Assembly (NCBI RefSeq): GCF_049243985.1
Contig: NC_135369.1
Span: 21,292,533 to 21,356,532, forward strand
DNA: 64,000 nucleotides
Origin: Paroedura picta
Taxonomy: Eukaryota; Chordata; Lepidosauria; Squamata; Gekkonidae
Direction: 5' to 3'
Notes under the pieces: model-generated
Database searches by the model: none
The model's input: only the letters and a program-made list of their open reading frames with translations
Told to the model about the DNA's origin: nothing
Made by a program: the position numbers and the translations under genes
Shown: piece after piece, positions 22,315 through 34,384 of the stretch
Numbering within the stretch: position 1 is the first letter of the stretch
Layout: each line of letters starts with the position of its first letter

Positions 22315-22510
22315 GTTTGCTCTGAGATAGTAGATAGGAGTAAGAGTCTAGTAGCATCTTAAAGACTAACAAAATTTGTGACAGGGCATGAGCTTTCCTG
22401 AATCACTTAAGATACCTAATCTGAAGAAATCAGTGGCTCATGAAAGCTCCTCTCCTGCCACAAATGTCGTTAGTCTTTAAGGTGCTCCTGGACTCTTCTA
22501 CTACTGCTGA
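22315..22510. mobile_element. Penelope-type repeat, two arms in inverted orientation
   Basis: The left arm holds AGCATCTTAAAGACTAACAA and GGCATGAGCTTTC in the reverse sense. The right arm holds CTGAAGA (22421-22427), GAAA (22442-22445) and GTTAGTCTTTAAGGTGCTCC in the forward sense. Both arms are versions of the repeat at 4.76 kb. Confidence 0.55.
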
Positions 22511-23051
22511 CAGACTACTATGGATCCCCATCTTGCTGTAGAAACAGTGCTATTTTCCCTTCAAATGGTTCACATACAGTGAATTGATTAAAACCCATTC
22601 ACATGGCTGAAGAGTTCTTTTAAATGCCCTAAAACAAGTGAAATCGCTATGTTTGTATCTGAAGTAGATTGAAGAATTCAGCTGTTTTTTTCATGTGGAG
22701 CTTATGTTAGCTTGGGCGCACAGCTTTCTGTGATCTCCACAGCACTGAGGCTGTCCATATATATCTCATGTGAATCCGTTTTAGATTTTACAAAAGCTGC
22801 AGGGGGCAAGCCTTCTATATGATAAAACTATATTCCTAAATTTGAAATAGTTTCTCCCCCTAAGCTGCCATGTTAGCCATTTGGATCAGCCCTGTTCTCC
22901 ATTTTCCTGCAGAACAGAGGAGCTTGTTTGGTAAGCTGTGTGTGTGTGTGGCTTTTATTTCATGCAAATGAAAGGCAACTTTCCCCCACTGAGGGTGGGG
23001 AGCTCTTTGGCAGACATGAGATCAGAGGCTCACGAGAACAGCACGGGATCT

Positions 23052-26000
23052 TCACACAGAGATCTCTAAAACGCAGATCTCTGGACAGGGGGTCCTGCCA
23101 TCAGCCCCAAATCCCCCGACGAGGTAGAGCTTGTCGTTCCAAAGGCAGGTGCGATGACCAACTCTCTTCTGGGCTCGATCGGGACCAGGGAAGTGGTACC
23201 AGATTGCGGGTGAAGACCCTGGATGTGCAGAAAGTAGGCATCTTTCAGATTCACGGAAGAGCCATTACATTTCCTACTCTATCGCCCTACCTAGCTGGGC
23301 ATGAGGACTCTAGAGGTGTGGAGAGGGGTGTTCTAAGCTGTGTTAAGTTAGGGGCATATAAAGAATAGCTTTTGAAATTGTAGTCTTATGAAGCAGGTAC
23401 CAAGTAGACACTTGCTGGGAGGGTGGGTGGCTTTCTACAGGGGTAGTCAACCTGTGGTCCTCCAGATGTTCATGGACTACAATTCCCATGAGCCCCTGCC
23501 AGCAAACGCTCATTTCCCCTCATTCATGGGAATTGTAGTCCATGAACATCTGGAGGACTACAGGTTGACTACCCCTGGCTTTACTAGACTGTGCTTCTCT
23601 AAGCCTGTCTGCTACAGGATCTACAGTGATGGACAGAAATCATGAAAAAATACCCACTGGGGGAAAAATAGCATTTATTAGTTGTCATGGATTGTGCAGT
23701 CACCTTTTCTGAGGAATTTTGAGGATCACTTGGCCACCCTATGGCTGCATGTGCTGAATGTGCCCCTTCTGGTGCAGAAGATCCCTGGTTTAATCTCCAG
23801 TCAGAAAGGACTGTCTGATAGTAAATGATGGAAAAGCTTTCTACTGGAGGCCCTGGAGAGCTGGTGACAGCCCTGAGTAGACATTGATCTAGCTTGTTTT
23901 ACTACAACACTCCTTCAAAGAACAAACTCTCCCTTACGTGTATCGTGGACATAGAGGTCGTTGCAAACGGCATCCCTGCCTCTGGATAAGGTCTCCCCTC
24001 CAAAGATGATGGCAAAAGGCCCCACCACGGTGCAGGATTGGTGCCGCAAGCCTTTAGGTGCCTCCCGGGATCCCTTTTCAGTTCTGACCAAACGACTGAT
24101 CTGCTCTGTCAACTCAGGAGCATGGACAGAATCTACCTGGGGAGGAAAAAGGGGTGGGAAATTCATGAGGCAGCTATTAAATTTGAAGGGGCACCTTTAG
24201 GGTTATATAGTGTAGCTGTTTCTTAGCCCTAAAGGCAGGGGGCTGCCAGCAGGTGTCGCTGAAACGGAAGCCCAATGAGTTGAAAGCAATAGGGTGTGGG
24301 AATTGTTGGTCCTCATGGAGTCAGGGAGGCCCGAGAGTGGCAACCACACTTTTAAAAATTATTTCTACATTTTAATGAAAGGTCCTCATTTAAATTTTGA
24401 TGTATGTTCCATCTGTTCCTCTTGATCAGAGATAATCCCTGTTTCCTAGCATTTGCCCTTCATATAGGATTGCCTCCCTTGTCCTTCATAGAATCACAGA
24501 ATCATAGAGTTAGAAGGGGCCATACAGGCCATCTAGTCCAACCCCCTGCTCAACGCAGGATCAGCCCTAAGCATCCTAAAGCACCCTAAAGTCCTTGTTT
24601 TTGTCTTCCTGTTAGCAGTTGTTGCCAGCACAGTTATTTTCCGCGGGTCAGTTTTCTCTGTAAGGTCTCTGAACTGCAAGAGGGTGGAATGGATTTCTCT
24701 TCCCTGACTTCCAACGAATATGCATGAGCACAAAAAATGACCTGCAGTGGGTGGCCTGCCAATTCACACTCCACAACTGCTCGGGTGTGTTTTGAAAACA
24801 CACCCTATGTTACAGAGCAGTGAATTCCAGTGAATGTTCACTCTTTGTAAAGAAGCACTTCCTTTTACAGTTTCTGACCCCACCTCCAACAAAGCCTATG
24901 AGGTAGTGGCTGCCACCTTATAGCTCTTTTCTTCCCAGAATGCTGCAGGCAACAGCCAGCTGGGAAGACTTGTGGAAAGTGGGATTTTTTAGATGGGAAG
25001 TCACCTCAGTTTTCTCATTGGAATTACCTTCTTGCATTGAAAATTATCAACTGGAGCCAAATTTTTGCACTAGTTGTACCCAGGACCCACATCCATGGTC
25101 CTGGGTACAATGATGTTCTGATGGATAAATAAACATCCATGATGTTCTGATGGATGAATTGAAAGACTGCAATCTGGATTTTCAGATAGTTAAGTGGATA
25201 GGGAATTGGTTAAAGAACCGCACTCAAAGGTTTGTTGTCAGTGGTGTTTCATCAGACTGGAGAGAGGTGAGTAGCGGGGTACCTCAGGACTCGGTGCTCG
25301 ATCCGGTACTTTTTAACATATTTATTAATGATCTACATGAGGGGGTGGAAAGACTGCTTATTAAGTTTGCGGACGACACCAAATTGGGAGGACTGGCAAA
25401 TACTCCGGAAGATAGAGATAGAGTTCAACGAGATCTGAACACAATGGAAAAATGGGCAAATGAGAACAAGATGCAATTTAATAAAGATAAGTGTAAGGTT
25501 CTGCATCTGGGTCAGAAAAATGAAAAGCATGCCTACTGGCTGGGGGATACGCTTCTAGGTAACATTGTGTGTGAACGAGACCTTGGGTTACTTGTGGATT
25601 GTAAACTAAACATGAGCAGGCAGTGTGATGCAGCGGTAAAAAAGGCGAATGCCATTTTGGGCTGTATCAACAGGGGCATCACATCAAAATTACAAGATGT
25701 CATAGTCCCATTGTATACGGCACTGGTCAGACCACACCTGGAGCACTGTGTACAGTTCTGGAGGCCTCATTTCAAGAAGGACGTAGATAAAATTGAAAGG
25801 GTACAGAGGAGAGCGACAAGGATGATCTGGGGCCAAGGGACCAAGCCCTATGAATATAGGTTGAGGGACTTGGGAATGTTCAGCCTGGAGAAAAGGAGGT
25901 TGAGAGGGGACATGATAGCCCTCTTTAAGTATTTGAAAGGTTGTCATTTGGAGGAGGGCAGGATGCTGTTCCTATTGGCTGCAGAGGAAATGACACGCAG

Positions 26001-28170
26001 TAATAGGCTTAAACTTCAAGTACAACGATATAGGCTAGATATCAGGAAAAAAAATTTCACAGTCAGAGTAGTTCAGCAGTGGAATAGGCTGCCTAAGGAG
26101 GTGGTGAGCTCCCCCTCACTGGCAGTCTTCAAGCAAAGGTTTCTTGCTTTAGGATGCTTAGGGCTGATCCTTCATTTAGCAGGGGGTTGGACTAGATGGC
26201 CTGTATGGCCCCTTCCAACTCTATGATTCTATGTTGTTAGTTGTGAAGTCGTGTCCGACCCATCGCGACCCCATGGACAATGATCCTCCAGGCCTTCCTG
26301 TCCTCTACCATTCCCTGGATTCCATTTAAGTTCGCACCAACTGCTTCAGTGACTCCATCCAGCCACCTCATTCTCTGTCGTCCCCTTCTTATTTTGCGCT
26401 CGATCGCTCCCAGCATTAGGCTCTTCTCCAGGGAGTCCTTCCTTCTCATGAGGTGGCCAAAGTATTTTGAGTTTCATCTTCAGGATCTGGCCTTCTAAAG
26501 AGCAGCCAGGGCTGATCTCTTCTAGGACTGACCGGTTTGTTCGCCTTGCAGTCCAAGGGACTTGCAAGAGTCTTCTCCAGCACCAGAGTTCAAAAGCCTC
26601 ATTAATCCATGAACTTACATTACCATGTATTACCTTGCAACGTTATATGTAAACCGCCCTGAGCCATATGGGAGGGCAGTATAAAAATCTAAAAAATAAA
26701 TGCAATATACTCACGTGGATCTTCCCTTTGCCCCACCGTCCAGCCACGTCAAAGTCAGCAGAGTCGCGTCCGCCAAACACCACAAGCTTGTAGCCGCTGC
26801 TCTTGCCACTGGAGCTGGTCTCGCGCAGCAGCATTGCTGAATGGCCCGCTCGTGAGGCTGTGCGAGATTCTTCTTCTCTGTACCTGGCAAGCAGAGTGAT
26901 GTTACGAAGATGGGTAAACCAGCTCGACTCTTCAACACCCCCCCCTTCCCAGTCAGCTGCCGGTTTATAATTGGAGAGTGGTTTTGTTGGCTTCGGATTA
27001 CACTGGGTTTTCTCAACAGCCCTGGAAGTTTCCCAAATGAGAGGGAGTTAATTATGTTTAATATACTTTTAAAATTTGTTAAACATTTAGAAGAAGAGTT
27101 GGTTTTTATATGCTGCTTTTTCTCCACCAGAAGGAGTCTCAAAGCGGCTTATAATCGCCTTCCCTTTCCTTTCCCCACAACAGACACCCTGCGAGGTAGG
27201 TAAGGCTGAGAGAGTCCTGATACTACTGCTCAGTCAGAATGGCTTCTAACAGGACTGTGACTGGCCCAAGGTCACCCAGCTGGCTGCCTGTGGAGGAGTG
27301 GGGAACCAAACCTGGCTTGCGAGATTAGAAGTCCGCGCTCCTAACCAGCAAGGTGGCTTTCTCAGGTGATATGACTATATATGGTCATGTTGACCTCCCC
27401 CCAAGTAGCCAATGATGGGCCTGGAGGGGGTGGGAAGAGGAGGAACCCCAGATGGGTGTGTCCACAGCTCTGCTTCCCAACCATCTTCTGCATGATGGAG
27501 CCACTTCTGGGGTTTCTCAAAGCTTGAAGAATGCTTCAGGGGTTTTCCAACAGTAAAAAAGTTGAGAAAGGCTGGGTTACACTATTATCATTAATCAAAT
27601 AAGCAGCTTTGGATAATTTTGCAGAGAAGCAGGATGCATGGCCTGTAAATACATTACATACCAGTAGGTCTTGGTTGCAGGATTGATATGCAACGTGTAG
27701 ATGCTGGCATAGCGCCTCTGCGTTCGCAGCCCACCTTCACGGCCCACCACCCGCACCTCTTGGTCCGACAGCTTGGTACAGGTGTGGCTGCTCAAGCCCA
27801 CGGGAGGTTCATTGGCGGACCCCTCGGTCCAGCGTTCCCACTGCGCCTGCTGGGTGTCGAAGCCACACACCTCCGAGACCCTTCGGGAGCCGTCCCAGCC
27901 TCCCACCACGCACAGCCAGCGATCAGCCAGGGCCACCGCCTCATGGTGGCTGCGCCGGTAGCCGCATTCAGGAGCGATTGTTTGAACAGTCTTGAGTGTT
28001 GGGTCAAAAGCCACCACATCTCCCAGAGGTGGCTCCTGGGTGTCTGGCGACTTCAGGCCCCCAAAGATCAGGAGCTTCTCTTGCAAGACATTGCACGAAT
28101 GGAAGCCACGTGCCAAGAGGTCACTGCGTGCAACTGGAGTCCAGTTCCAGTTGCTGACGGCAGCCGTCAT
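23052..28170 (-). CDS. KLHDC9: KLHDC9, kelch domain-containing protein 9, four coding exons
   Basis: KLHDC9 is a small all-kelch protein, reported to bind cyclin A1; its molecular job is poorly known. Coding exons in transcript order are 28170-27662, 26883-26715, 24136-23938 and 23218-23052. Junctions are GT-AG, phases agree, and the product is 347 aa (human 349). Kelch-type blades are visible as FHSCN..LIFGG, SHHEAVALADRWLCVVGGWD, GLSSHTC, GHSAMLL..LVVFGG, LRHQSCTVVGPFAIIFGGE and VGHRTCLWNDKLYLVGGFG. The ATG at 28170-28168 was chosen because what follows aligns with the human start region (WTPVARSDLLARGFHSC). An acceptor CCTGCAG just upstream (exon start 28182) suggests a non-coding first exon farther right. 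A poly(A) signal is at 22959-22954 (minus), about 95 bases past the stop. Gene order with PFDN2 is as in human 1q23.3. Confidence 0.96.
23438..23577. mobile_element. Palindromic hAT-type MITE, family A, in KLHDC9 intron 3
   Basis: It begins CAGGGGTAGTCAACCTG and ends CAGGTTGACTACCCCTG, with a changed centre. Flanks GCTTTCTA and GCTTTACT match only partly. Confidence 0.87.
24486..24590 (-). mobile_element. CR1 3' end fragment
   Basis: AATCATAGAGTTAGAAGGGG, CATCTAGTCCAACCCCCTGC and AACGCAGGATCAGCCCTAAG are the reverse of the CR1 3' terminus. Confidence 0.88.
25141..26233 (+). mobile_element. CR1 LINE, 5'-truncated, with long open reverse-transcriptase frame
   Basis: An open frame of 358 codons (25150-26226) covers the second half of ORF2: GVPQDSVLDPVLFNIFINDL, the active-site FADDTKLGG, NKDKCKVLHLGQ and the C-terminal [20 protein letters not shown]. 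The 3' end CCTTCCAACTCTATGATTCT with ATG closes it. Two usual glycines in GVPQGSVLGP are aspartates here. A short deletion after CAAGCAAAGGTTT, seen by comparison with the copy at 42.6 kb, shifts the frame before the usual end. It lies in KLHDC9 intron 2 and is a recent but dead, 5'-truncated copy. Confidence 0.93.
26234..26600 (-). mobile_element. Bov-B (RTE) LINE 3' fragment
   Basis: The minus-strand frame ends RRGRQRMRWLDGVTEAVG, then DRKAWRIIVHGVAMGRTRLH, the hallmark C-terminus of Bov-B ORF2. It abuts the 3' end of the CR1 copy, tail to tail, in KLHDC9 intron 2. Confidence 0.88.
27089..27345 (-). mobile_element. tRNA-derived SINE in KLHDC9 intron 1
   Basis: In plus orientation it runs from AGAAGAAGAGTTGGTTTTTA to GAAGTCCGCGCTCCTAACCA, the reverse of the standard copy. 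Confidence 0.85.
27365..27574 (-). mobile_element. hAT-type nonautonomous element, family B (truncated)
   Basis: It contains CACTTCTGGGGTTTCTCAAA and ends AAAGTTGAGAAAGGCTG, the reverse of the left terminus of the full copy at 40738. Confidence 0.65.
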
Positions 28171-28851
28171 ACCAGGCCGGACCTGCAGGTGGCAGAGATA
28201 CAAAGGTAGACTGCAAACTCTGGATTGAAATCAAGCAAGGATTGTGGAAGCATTGTGAGTCCATGAGAAGGTACAGTTGCAGAAATACTTTTCTTAGAGT
28301 AATGTGGAAATTCCCAAAGGAATGAGCAAGCTTTCAGGTTCACTAGAAAGCTTCATTAGACTGGATGATGAATACTTCTGTTCTCTTATCAAAAGCCACT
28401 GCCAGAGCACCCTCCTCTTTACAAATTGTTTTATTTATCCTGTGTCATTCTTCCCTGCCACTTTCAAAACCAACCAGTGCTTTTCCTCCCCTGTTTTGGT
28501 CCTCTCCTTTATAAGCTCTTCTGGCCAGATGTCTTAAGCATGTAAAATCTGTACAATGGAATTAAACTATGCAACAGAAGAAAATATTTCAGTGCTGGGA
28601 GACAATTTCCACAGGAAACATTAACAAAATAAAACCCATTTTATTAGAACCTTGAAGAAATCATTTATGCCAAAAATTTGGAAATGATCAAATTGTTAAA
28701 GATTCAGTATTTTCTACCTGAAAGGCTATATTTGATTGGTCTAGGCATGATCCAAAGATCTTTTATGGACAGTTTACTGATTGCAAAATAACACAAGGTG
28801 ATCTTTTAAAAATCTTTTTGCTGCTGTGCAATAGAGACTAAAGACGAAAGC

Positions 28852-29092
28852 CAGAGTGCTGTAGTGGTTATGAGCAATGATTTCTAATCTGGCGATTTGG
28901 GTTTTTATTCTCCACTCCTCAACAATACAGCCAGTTGAGTTACCTTGGGCTGTTCTCACAGAGCAGTCCTGTCTATTGTCTCAGCTCTACCTACCTCAGA
29001 GTGGGTCTATGGGGAAAGGAAGACAATTGTAAGCCGCTTTGAGACTCCCTTGGGAAGTAAAAAGCAGGGTATAAAACCCTGCTTTTCTACAA
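28852..29092 (+). mobile_element. tRNA-derived SINE, diverged
   Basis: The head reads GTGCTGTAGTGGTTATGAGC and the tail side CTTTGAGACTCCCTTGGGAA and GGGTATAAAACCCTGC. Confidence 0.75.
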
Positions 29093-29194
29093 CAGCCAAA
29101 AAAGATCCAAGAAAAACACCCTCCTGAATTCTGCAGTTGACAAGATGTGCTGTCTGCAGAACATGAAAGCATGCCTGTGCCTAGCGACTGTAAA

Positions 29195-29292
29195 TCTGAG
29201 TCCAGTGACACCTTGAAAAACAACAAATTAAACACTGGATTCAAACTTTGTTCTATTGCTTCAGATCAACGTGACTAACCCTCTGAATCTAG
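29195..29292 (+). mobile_element. Penelope-type repeat fragment
   Basis: GAGTCCAGTGACACCTTGAA is followed by TGCTTCAGATCAACGTGACT. The same pair of blocks occurs at 38.9 and 48.5 kb. Confidence 0.45.
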
Positions 29293-31343
29293 GTATAGTA
29301 TGGAAATGAAAATAAGAGGGTAGGTTTGGAAAGGGCAGAATCCCTATTGGAGAACACATGTGCCTTCCACACAACAGCCTTCTTTTTAACAATTGCAAGG
29401 GAAAAAAGGGCAAACACAATCCACATCATCCCTTTAATTTATTATTAATTACTGAAAGTACAGACGGGGCCCTGACTTTCCAGGGTCACTGACAAAAACA
29501 ATTAGATGTGTCCATGGTAACTATGGCCATCGGAGCACACATAATGGAGCTTGTGTTTTGAGAACTGCACAGGGGGACACTTCTGTGATTCACGACAGGT
29601 TTGGGGTTGTGCATTTGTTGGCTTTGTTTTTTACCAGATCAATGTCTGGAAAAGTCGGGACACAATATAGCAAATAAAACACCGTTTCCAGTTTATCCTT
29701 TTGGGGCAGTGGTGCAGTTAGGTCATTTTATGGTCAGGACTTAATGATCCCGTAGCAAGGGCTTTGTCCTTAATGCCAGATATTCTGGGAACTCCAAATC
29801 TCAAAATCTGGAGTGATGGTGGTAATAAAGATGGATGTGAGCTAGGCAGAGCTTGGCTTGGCCTGTGTTTGCCTTCCCCATCCTCTGCTGAAGCATCCAG
29901 TAAGAGGAACCAGGGCAGGGAAGGCTTAGAAAATGGGCCATGGTATGGAAATTAGGGTAGTTGCTAATATGCCCCCTGCTTTCATAGAGGAAATGCCAAA
30001 AGGCATTGCAGACTGCAGTCTCCCACGCAGCCCTAAGAGTGAGTGAGACAATTGCACATCCATTTAGTCATATCGAGGGGAAAACCCTCCCCACCCCGTT
30101 GGTTGTTTTGCTTAACCGATGAGAAGAGTTTCCAACAAAGGTCTGCTCACTGCTGTAGTTTTGGGACTGGTCCTAATCAAAGGTGCTAATTCTGCAATCT
30201 TCTTTGTGGGCACAAACTGACAATTTAAGATCCCCCAAATGGGCCTCTTTTGACAATAGCCATGGGTTGCCAACCTCCAAGCGGGGGATGAAGATTACAG
30301 AGTTCTCCAGATCTCCTGGGTTAAATGGCTGTTTTGAAAATTGAACTGTATGGAATTATACCCTGAAGAGGTCTCTTCCTGCCCCAAACCCTGCCCAAGT
30401 CTCCAGGAATTTTCTAAACCAGGGTTGGCAATGTTAACAGCCACTAACCCTGATCTTCGATTCTAACCTCGAACTGTAAAGGGAAATAAGTTGACAGATG
30501 AATAAGAAGGTGGGGCTCCTCTCCAAAACTGCAAAGAAGAACAAATTTTGGGTTCTACCATTGCTCCCTGTTTTTGGCAGCTGACCACGATGGTCTGCAT
30601 CTTTCAAGAACCTTTGTACGGTTTTTAAATGAACAGAAGACAAGTTCCCCTCTTTGCCATCTGTTCAAACACTGCAGTGAATGATAGAACATCTGCCTTT
30701 GTATGTAGAAGATTCTAGGTTGAAACCAGATCTAAAAAGATCAGATAACAGGTGGTGTGAAGGACCTCCACTGTTAAATCCATGGGTTCAGAGACACTGG
30801 GGGTTCATTCTAGCTCTTTATTGCCCCCAGCTCTTTATTCAAACTAACTGGATCCGGCAGTTGGGATTCAGCCGTGTGTTGGCCAGTCATGATAGCAAGA
30901 TTATGATCCTGCCCTGGACCTCAAGGTCAGGTCCCTGGCAGGTCTACATACATAACATCTACCATCCTGCAACCCTGGAGAGCAGCTGCCAGTCAGAGTA
31001 GGTAGTACTGGTTTCGATGAGCCAAGAGTCTTACTCGGCATTAAACTAGCTGCATGTTGCATTAAGCTACCAGTTAGTATTAATGGCTGTTCAGAAATCC
31101 TTACATAGTGGATCTAAGTCTGTCTACCATGATTAAACCATCTACTCTTAACACTCCCTTGGGCGACCGGAGAGAGGAGGTGAGTGTTGCCCAAGCTGTA
31201 TCCCATGGTATGCAATATCATGTCTGGCTGTGCAACATCAACATATAAATACAATAATAAATAAATAAACATTGCCATGGGACACCTGTAGGTTTCACCT
31301 GAAACCATAGAGCGCAGGACAACACTAGAGAGTCCTATTACAC
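29293..31343. other. Non-coding stretch left of the RFX motif, with old repeats
   Basis: No coding exon is recognisable. At about 30265-30430 lies an interspersed repeat starting GGTTGCCAACCTCCAAGCGG; related pieces are at 31920-32120 (reverse), 45025-45085 (reverse) and 53385-53550. I see nothing else that I can name. If KLHDC9 has a distant first exon, this is part of its 5' UTR intron. Confidence 0.4.
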
Positions 31344-31666
31344 CTGCCTTTCTCAACTTTTTAACCATTTAACACCCCCCTCCCCCGAAATATCCTTCAG
31401 CCTTGGAGGAACCCCAGAAGGAGCGTGGTCATGCAGAATCTAGTTGGGAAGCATAGTTGTATACATGCCCATATGGGGCCCCTCCCCTTCCCACCCCCTC
31501 CAGGTCCATCATTGGCCATTTGGAGGGTAGTGTGAGTTGACATGATAAATGTTTAATAATTTTTTAAAAATATATTAAAAATTAATTAACTCCCACCCAT
31601 CCAGAAACCCTTCCAAGGCCATCAAGAAACCCCAGGGTTTCAAGAAACCCCGGTTGAGATAGCCTG
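31344..31666 (+). mobile_element. hAT-type nonautonomous element, family B, nearly complete
   Basis: It begins CTGCCTTTCTCAAC and ends GGTTGAGATAGCCTG. The flanks TATTACAC and CGTTACAC match at 6 of 8 positions. Confidence 0.75.
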
Positions 31667-32439
31667 CGTTACACGGTGATATCATTAGCTATTCACCCTG
31701 AAATGAACATTGTGGCACTGTGAGATAACATTTCTTCCCTCCCTTTTTACCCCCACCAACCCGATCAAACTGCTGCAGAGGGGGATAAAGATTGGTAGCA
31801 GTAGGCCTGCCTGCCAAGGCTCCGACCTTTGGGAGTCCCACAAGTAAGGCCTTCCTCTATTGCTTACCCCCATCCTGGGTTTCCAGGTCCCCACTAGCCA
31901 CCAATTGGGGTTGGGAGGAGGTAGGGTTGGCATATCCAGGCTGGGAAACCCCTGGAGATTTGGGCAAGGGCTGGGGAGGGCAGTGACCTCAGCTGGGTAC
32001 AATCCCACCAAATCCACCCTTTGAAACATCCATTTTCTTTGGGGGAACTGATCAGAGATTTGGAAATGAGCTGTAATTTGGGGGATCCCCTGGTCCCACC
32101 GGGAGGCTGGCATTGCTACACAACGCAACCCCACACCCACCCACCCTAGCAGCTTGCATTGAGAATTACACTGCCACTGAACCTTAGGAGGGTCTATTCC
32201 GGCTTTTTATTTTCCTGCAAGAGCTATGTATCCTAGGCGGGGCCCACAACCAGCCAGTTTGCTAGCACTGATTGCATTATCTACAAACTTGCGCTGAGCC
32301 CATCCTATTGTATTTCTGGTTTTAGGGGTGTCGGTGAAATGGTGCCCCAAATCAGAATGGCGTGTGGCCTTTGTGTCCTGAAAGATTTAAAAAATAGTAA
32401 ATCGGGCCTACCTTAAGCGAGGAAACCACTGCAGGACTG

Positions 32440-32469
32440 GTTGCTTGGCAACCGGGAGCCCATAGCAAC
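32440..32469 (-). promoter_or_regulatory. RFX X-box motif, possible KLHDC9 distal promoter
   Basis: GTTGCTTGGCAAC (32440-32452) is a near-palindromic RFX X-box, and a second half-site TAGCAAC follows at 32463-32469. On the minus strand a good splice donor CTTAAG|GTAGGC stands just downstream (exon end 32412). This could be the non-coding first exon of KLHDC9, whose coding exon has an upstream acceptor at 28183. The link is inferred from sequence only. Confidence 0.4.
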
Positions 32470-32719
32470 CACGCCGGTGTGTCTTGACGACCGATTCTGC
32501 TGCAACAGGGAAAAAGCAGGCCCTGCCAGAAAGCATTTGCTTGGTGTGGTAAAGTCTGCAAGAGCATAAATAATCCAGGGATGGAGGCTGGGCTACGGCC
32601 AGCAAAGCAGCCTCACAAGAAATCTGGAAGGCATTTGAAGCAGGCAGATTAAGAGGCATATTAAATGGCAACAGCAACGGTTGAAGGGGGGTGGCAGTGA
32701 GGCTGATGGAAATTATCAC

Positions 32720-33980
32720 AATGACAAGTGGGGGACAGGTGGGGGATTGGCTCTAAAATAACTTTCACTGGAAGTCGTGTCCCTGAGCTTGTGCAGAGTT
32801 CGTTCTGCCCCTGACAGGGAAGAATTTAAGAAAATGTTAGGGCATTGAACATGTTTGCAGTGTTCCCCTCAGGAGACACGGTAACAACTAGATTTTTCTT
32901 CGTAGATTTTCCTCTCTTTTTCTGCTGCTGGTTGGCTTAGAATAAAATCCTTGCCTGGCAAGAGCCCAATCTAACATTCAAGTTACAAACCTGTGCCTCA
33001 GGGATGCACAGACTCCCTTCTGGTTATTTATTTTGTACTTTTTCAGCCCACCCTTCCTCCAAGGGTGGCACGCATCTGTTTCCTATCCTCCATTTTATCC
33101 TCACAACAACAACCCTGCAAGGAAGGAAGCCAGGCTGAGAAAGATTAACCATCCCAAAATTACCCAGTAAGCTTCATGGCAGCATGGGGCATTTAGTGCT
33201 GATGTCATCACTTACAACTCATGCTCAGAATTCACACTCAAAACATTTTACCAAGGCGTCTTCAAGAGGCAAAAACTGGGACAAAATAGGGACTGTGATT
33301 GTTGAAAGTCATAAATATATAAACTAGAAATTGTCCCCGACAGGGACAGCATGGGAAATAGTGCAAGTAGGGCTTCTGTCTTTTGAGCAAACTGTTTATA
33401 GTACCAGGATCCAGCCCCAAAGCACAAGGAAGGAGACCAGGCTGCTGACAGTAAACAGAATGGCTGTTTGTTGTTCCTTCTGAGGACTTCTCTCTTCCAA
33501 TGACCTCCAGCTCCTAGTGAGCTCCCTGAGGCACCATCAGGTTGAAGCTAGTTCCAGAGCAGAAGGTAGCCACGCCATACCTGTTTTCTCTGCCACTTTG
33601 GCCGAGTGATAACCCTCCCCCTCCTCAAAGGCACCACCCCACCAAGCCTGCCTGCTGAATTCTCCAGGGCAGAAGGAGAAGGACAGGCTGAGGAGAGGGA
33701 TCACTCACAAGAAGGGTTTTCTATTACTTTCGGGCATCACACATCCAAAGGGTAAGGACAGGGGCTCGGCCTACAGAAAAGAGGGGAGGGAGAGGTTATA
33801 TGCCCACATTTTGAACAAGGTTACTAATTTCTTCCCCTCTGGCTTGGCTACTCTGCTGTTAAAATCTGCAGAAATTCGACCCATAAAGCTTGCCCTCTGT
33901 TGATGCTAAGAACAGCTTTCTAGGCAGTTTTAAAAGTACAAGAGCCTTGTCAAAAAAAGATAGTTGGCAAACATAAGATA
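32720..33980. other. Intergenic DNA without a recognisable gene
   Basis: A GTGAGG-type interspersed repeat tail lies at about 33025-33190 (TTATTTTGTACTTTTTCAGC, then ATCCTCACAACAACAACCCT). The rest shows no coding, RNA or repeat signal that I can name. Confidence 0.35.
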
Positions 33981-33981
33981 T

Positions 33982-34372
33982 GTTTGGTGTAGTGGTTAGG
34001 AGTGCGGACTTCTAATCTGGCGGTTTGATTCCTCTCTCCCCACATGCAGCCAGCTTGGGTGACCTTGGGCTCGCCAGGGCGCTAATAAAACTGTTCTGAC
34101 CGAGCAGTGATATCAGGGCTCTCTCAGCCTCACCCACCCCACAGGGTGTCTGTTGTGGGGAGAGGAAAGGGAAGGCGAATGTAAGCTGCTTTGAGACTTC
34201 TTTGGGTAGAGAAAAGTTGCACAGAAGAACCATCTCTTCTTCTTCAGTAATCTCCAGGGCTCTCTCATCCTCATCTCCCTCACAGGGCGCCTGCTGTGGG
34301 GAGAGGAAAGGGAAGGTGACTTTAAGTCGCTTTGAGACTCCTTCGGGTAAAGAAAAGCATATGAGCTTATTC
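33982..34372 (+). mobile_element. tRNA-derived SINE with doubled tail
   Basis: The head reads TTTGGTGTAGTGGTTAGGAG. The tail unit (GGGAGAGGAAAGGGAAGG, then CTTTGAGACT) is present twice, the second copy ending at about 34372. Confidence 0.85.
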
Positions 34373-34384
34373 TTCTGGTTCACC

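Noticed and set aside
22928-23368. Open plus-strand frame of 146 codons
   Set aside because: It overlaps the last KLHDC9 exon in antisense and shows no protein likeness.
27688-28209. Open plus-strand frame of 173 codons
   Set aside because: It is the antisense of KLHDC9 exon 1, whose minus-strand product is clearly recognised.
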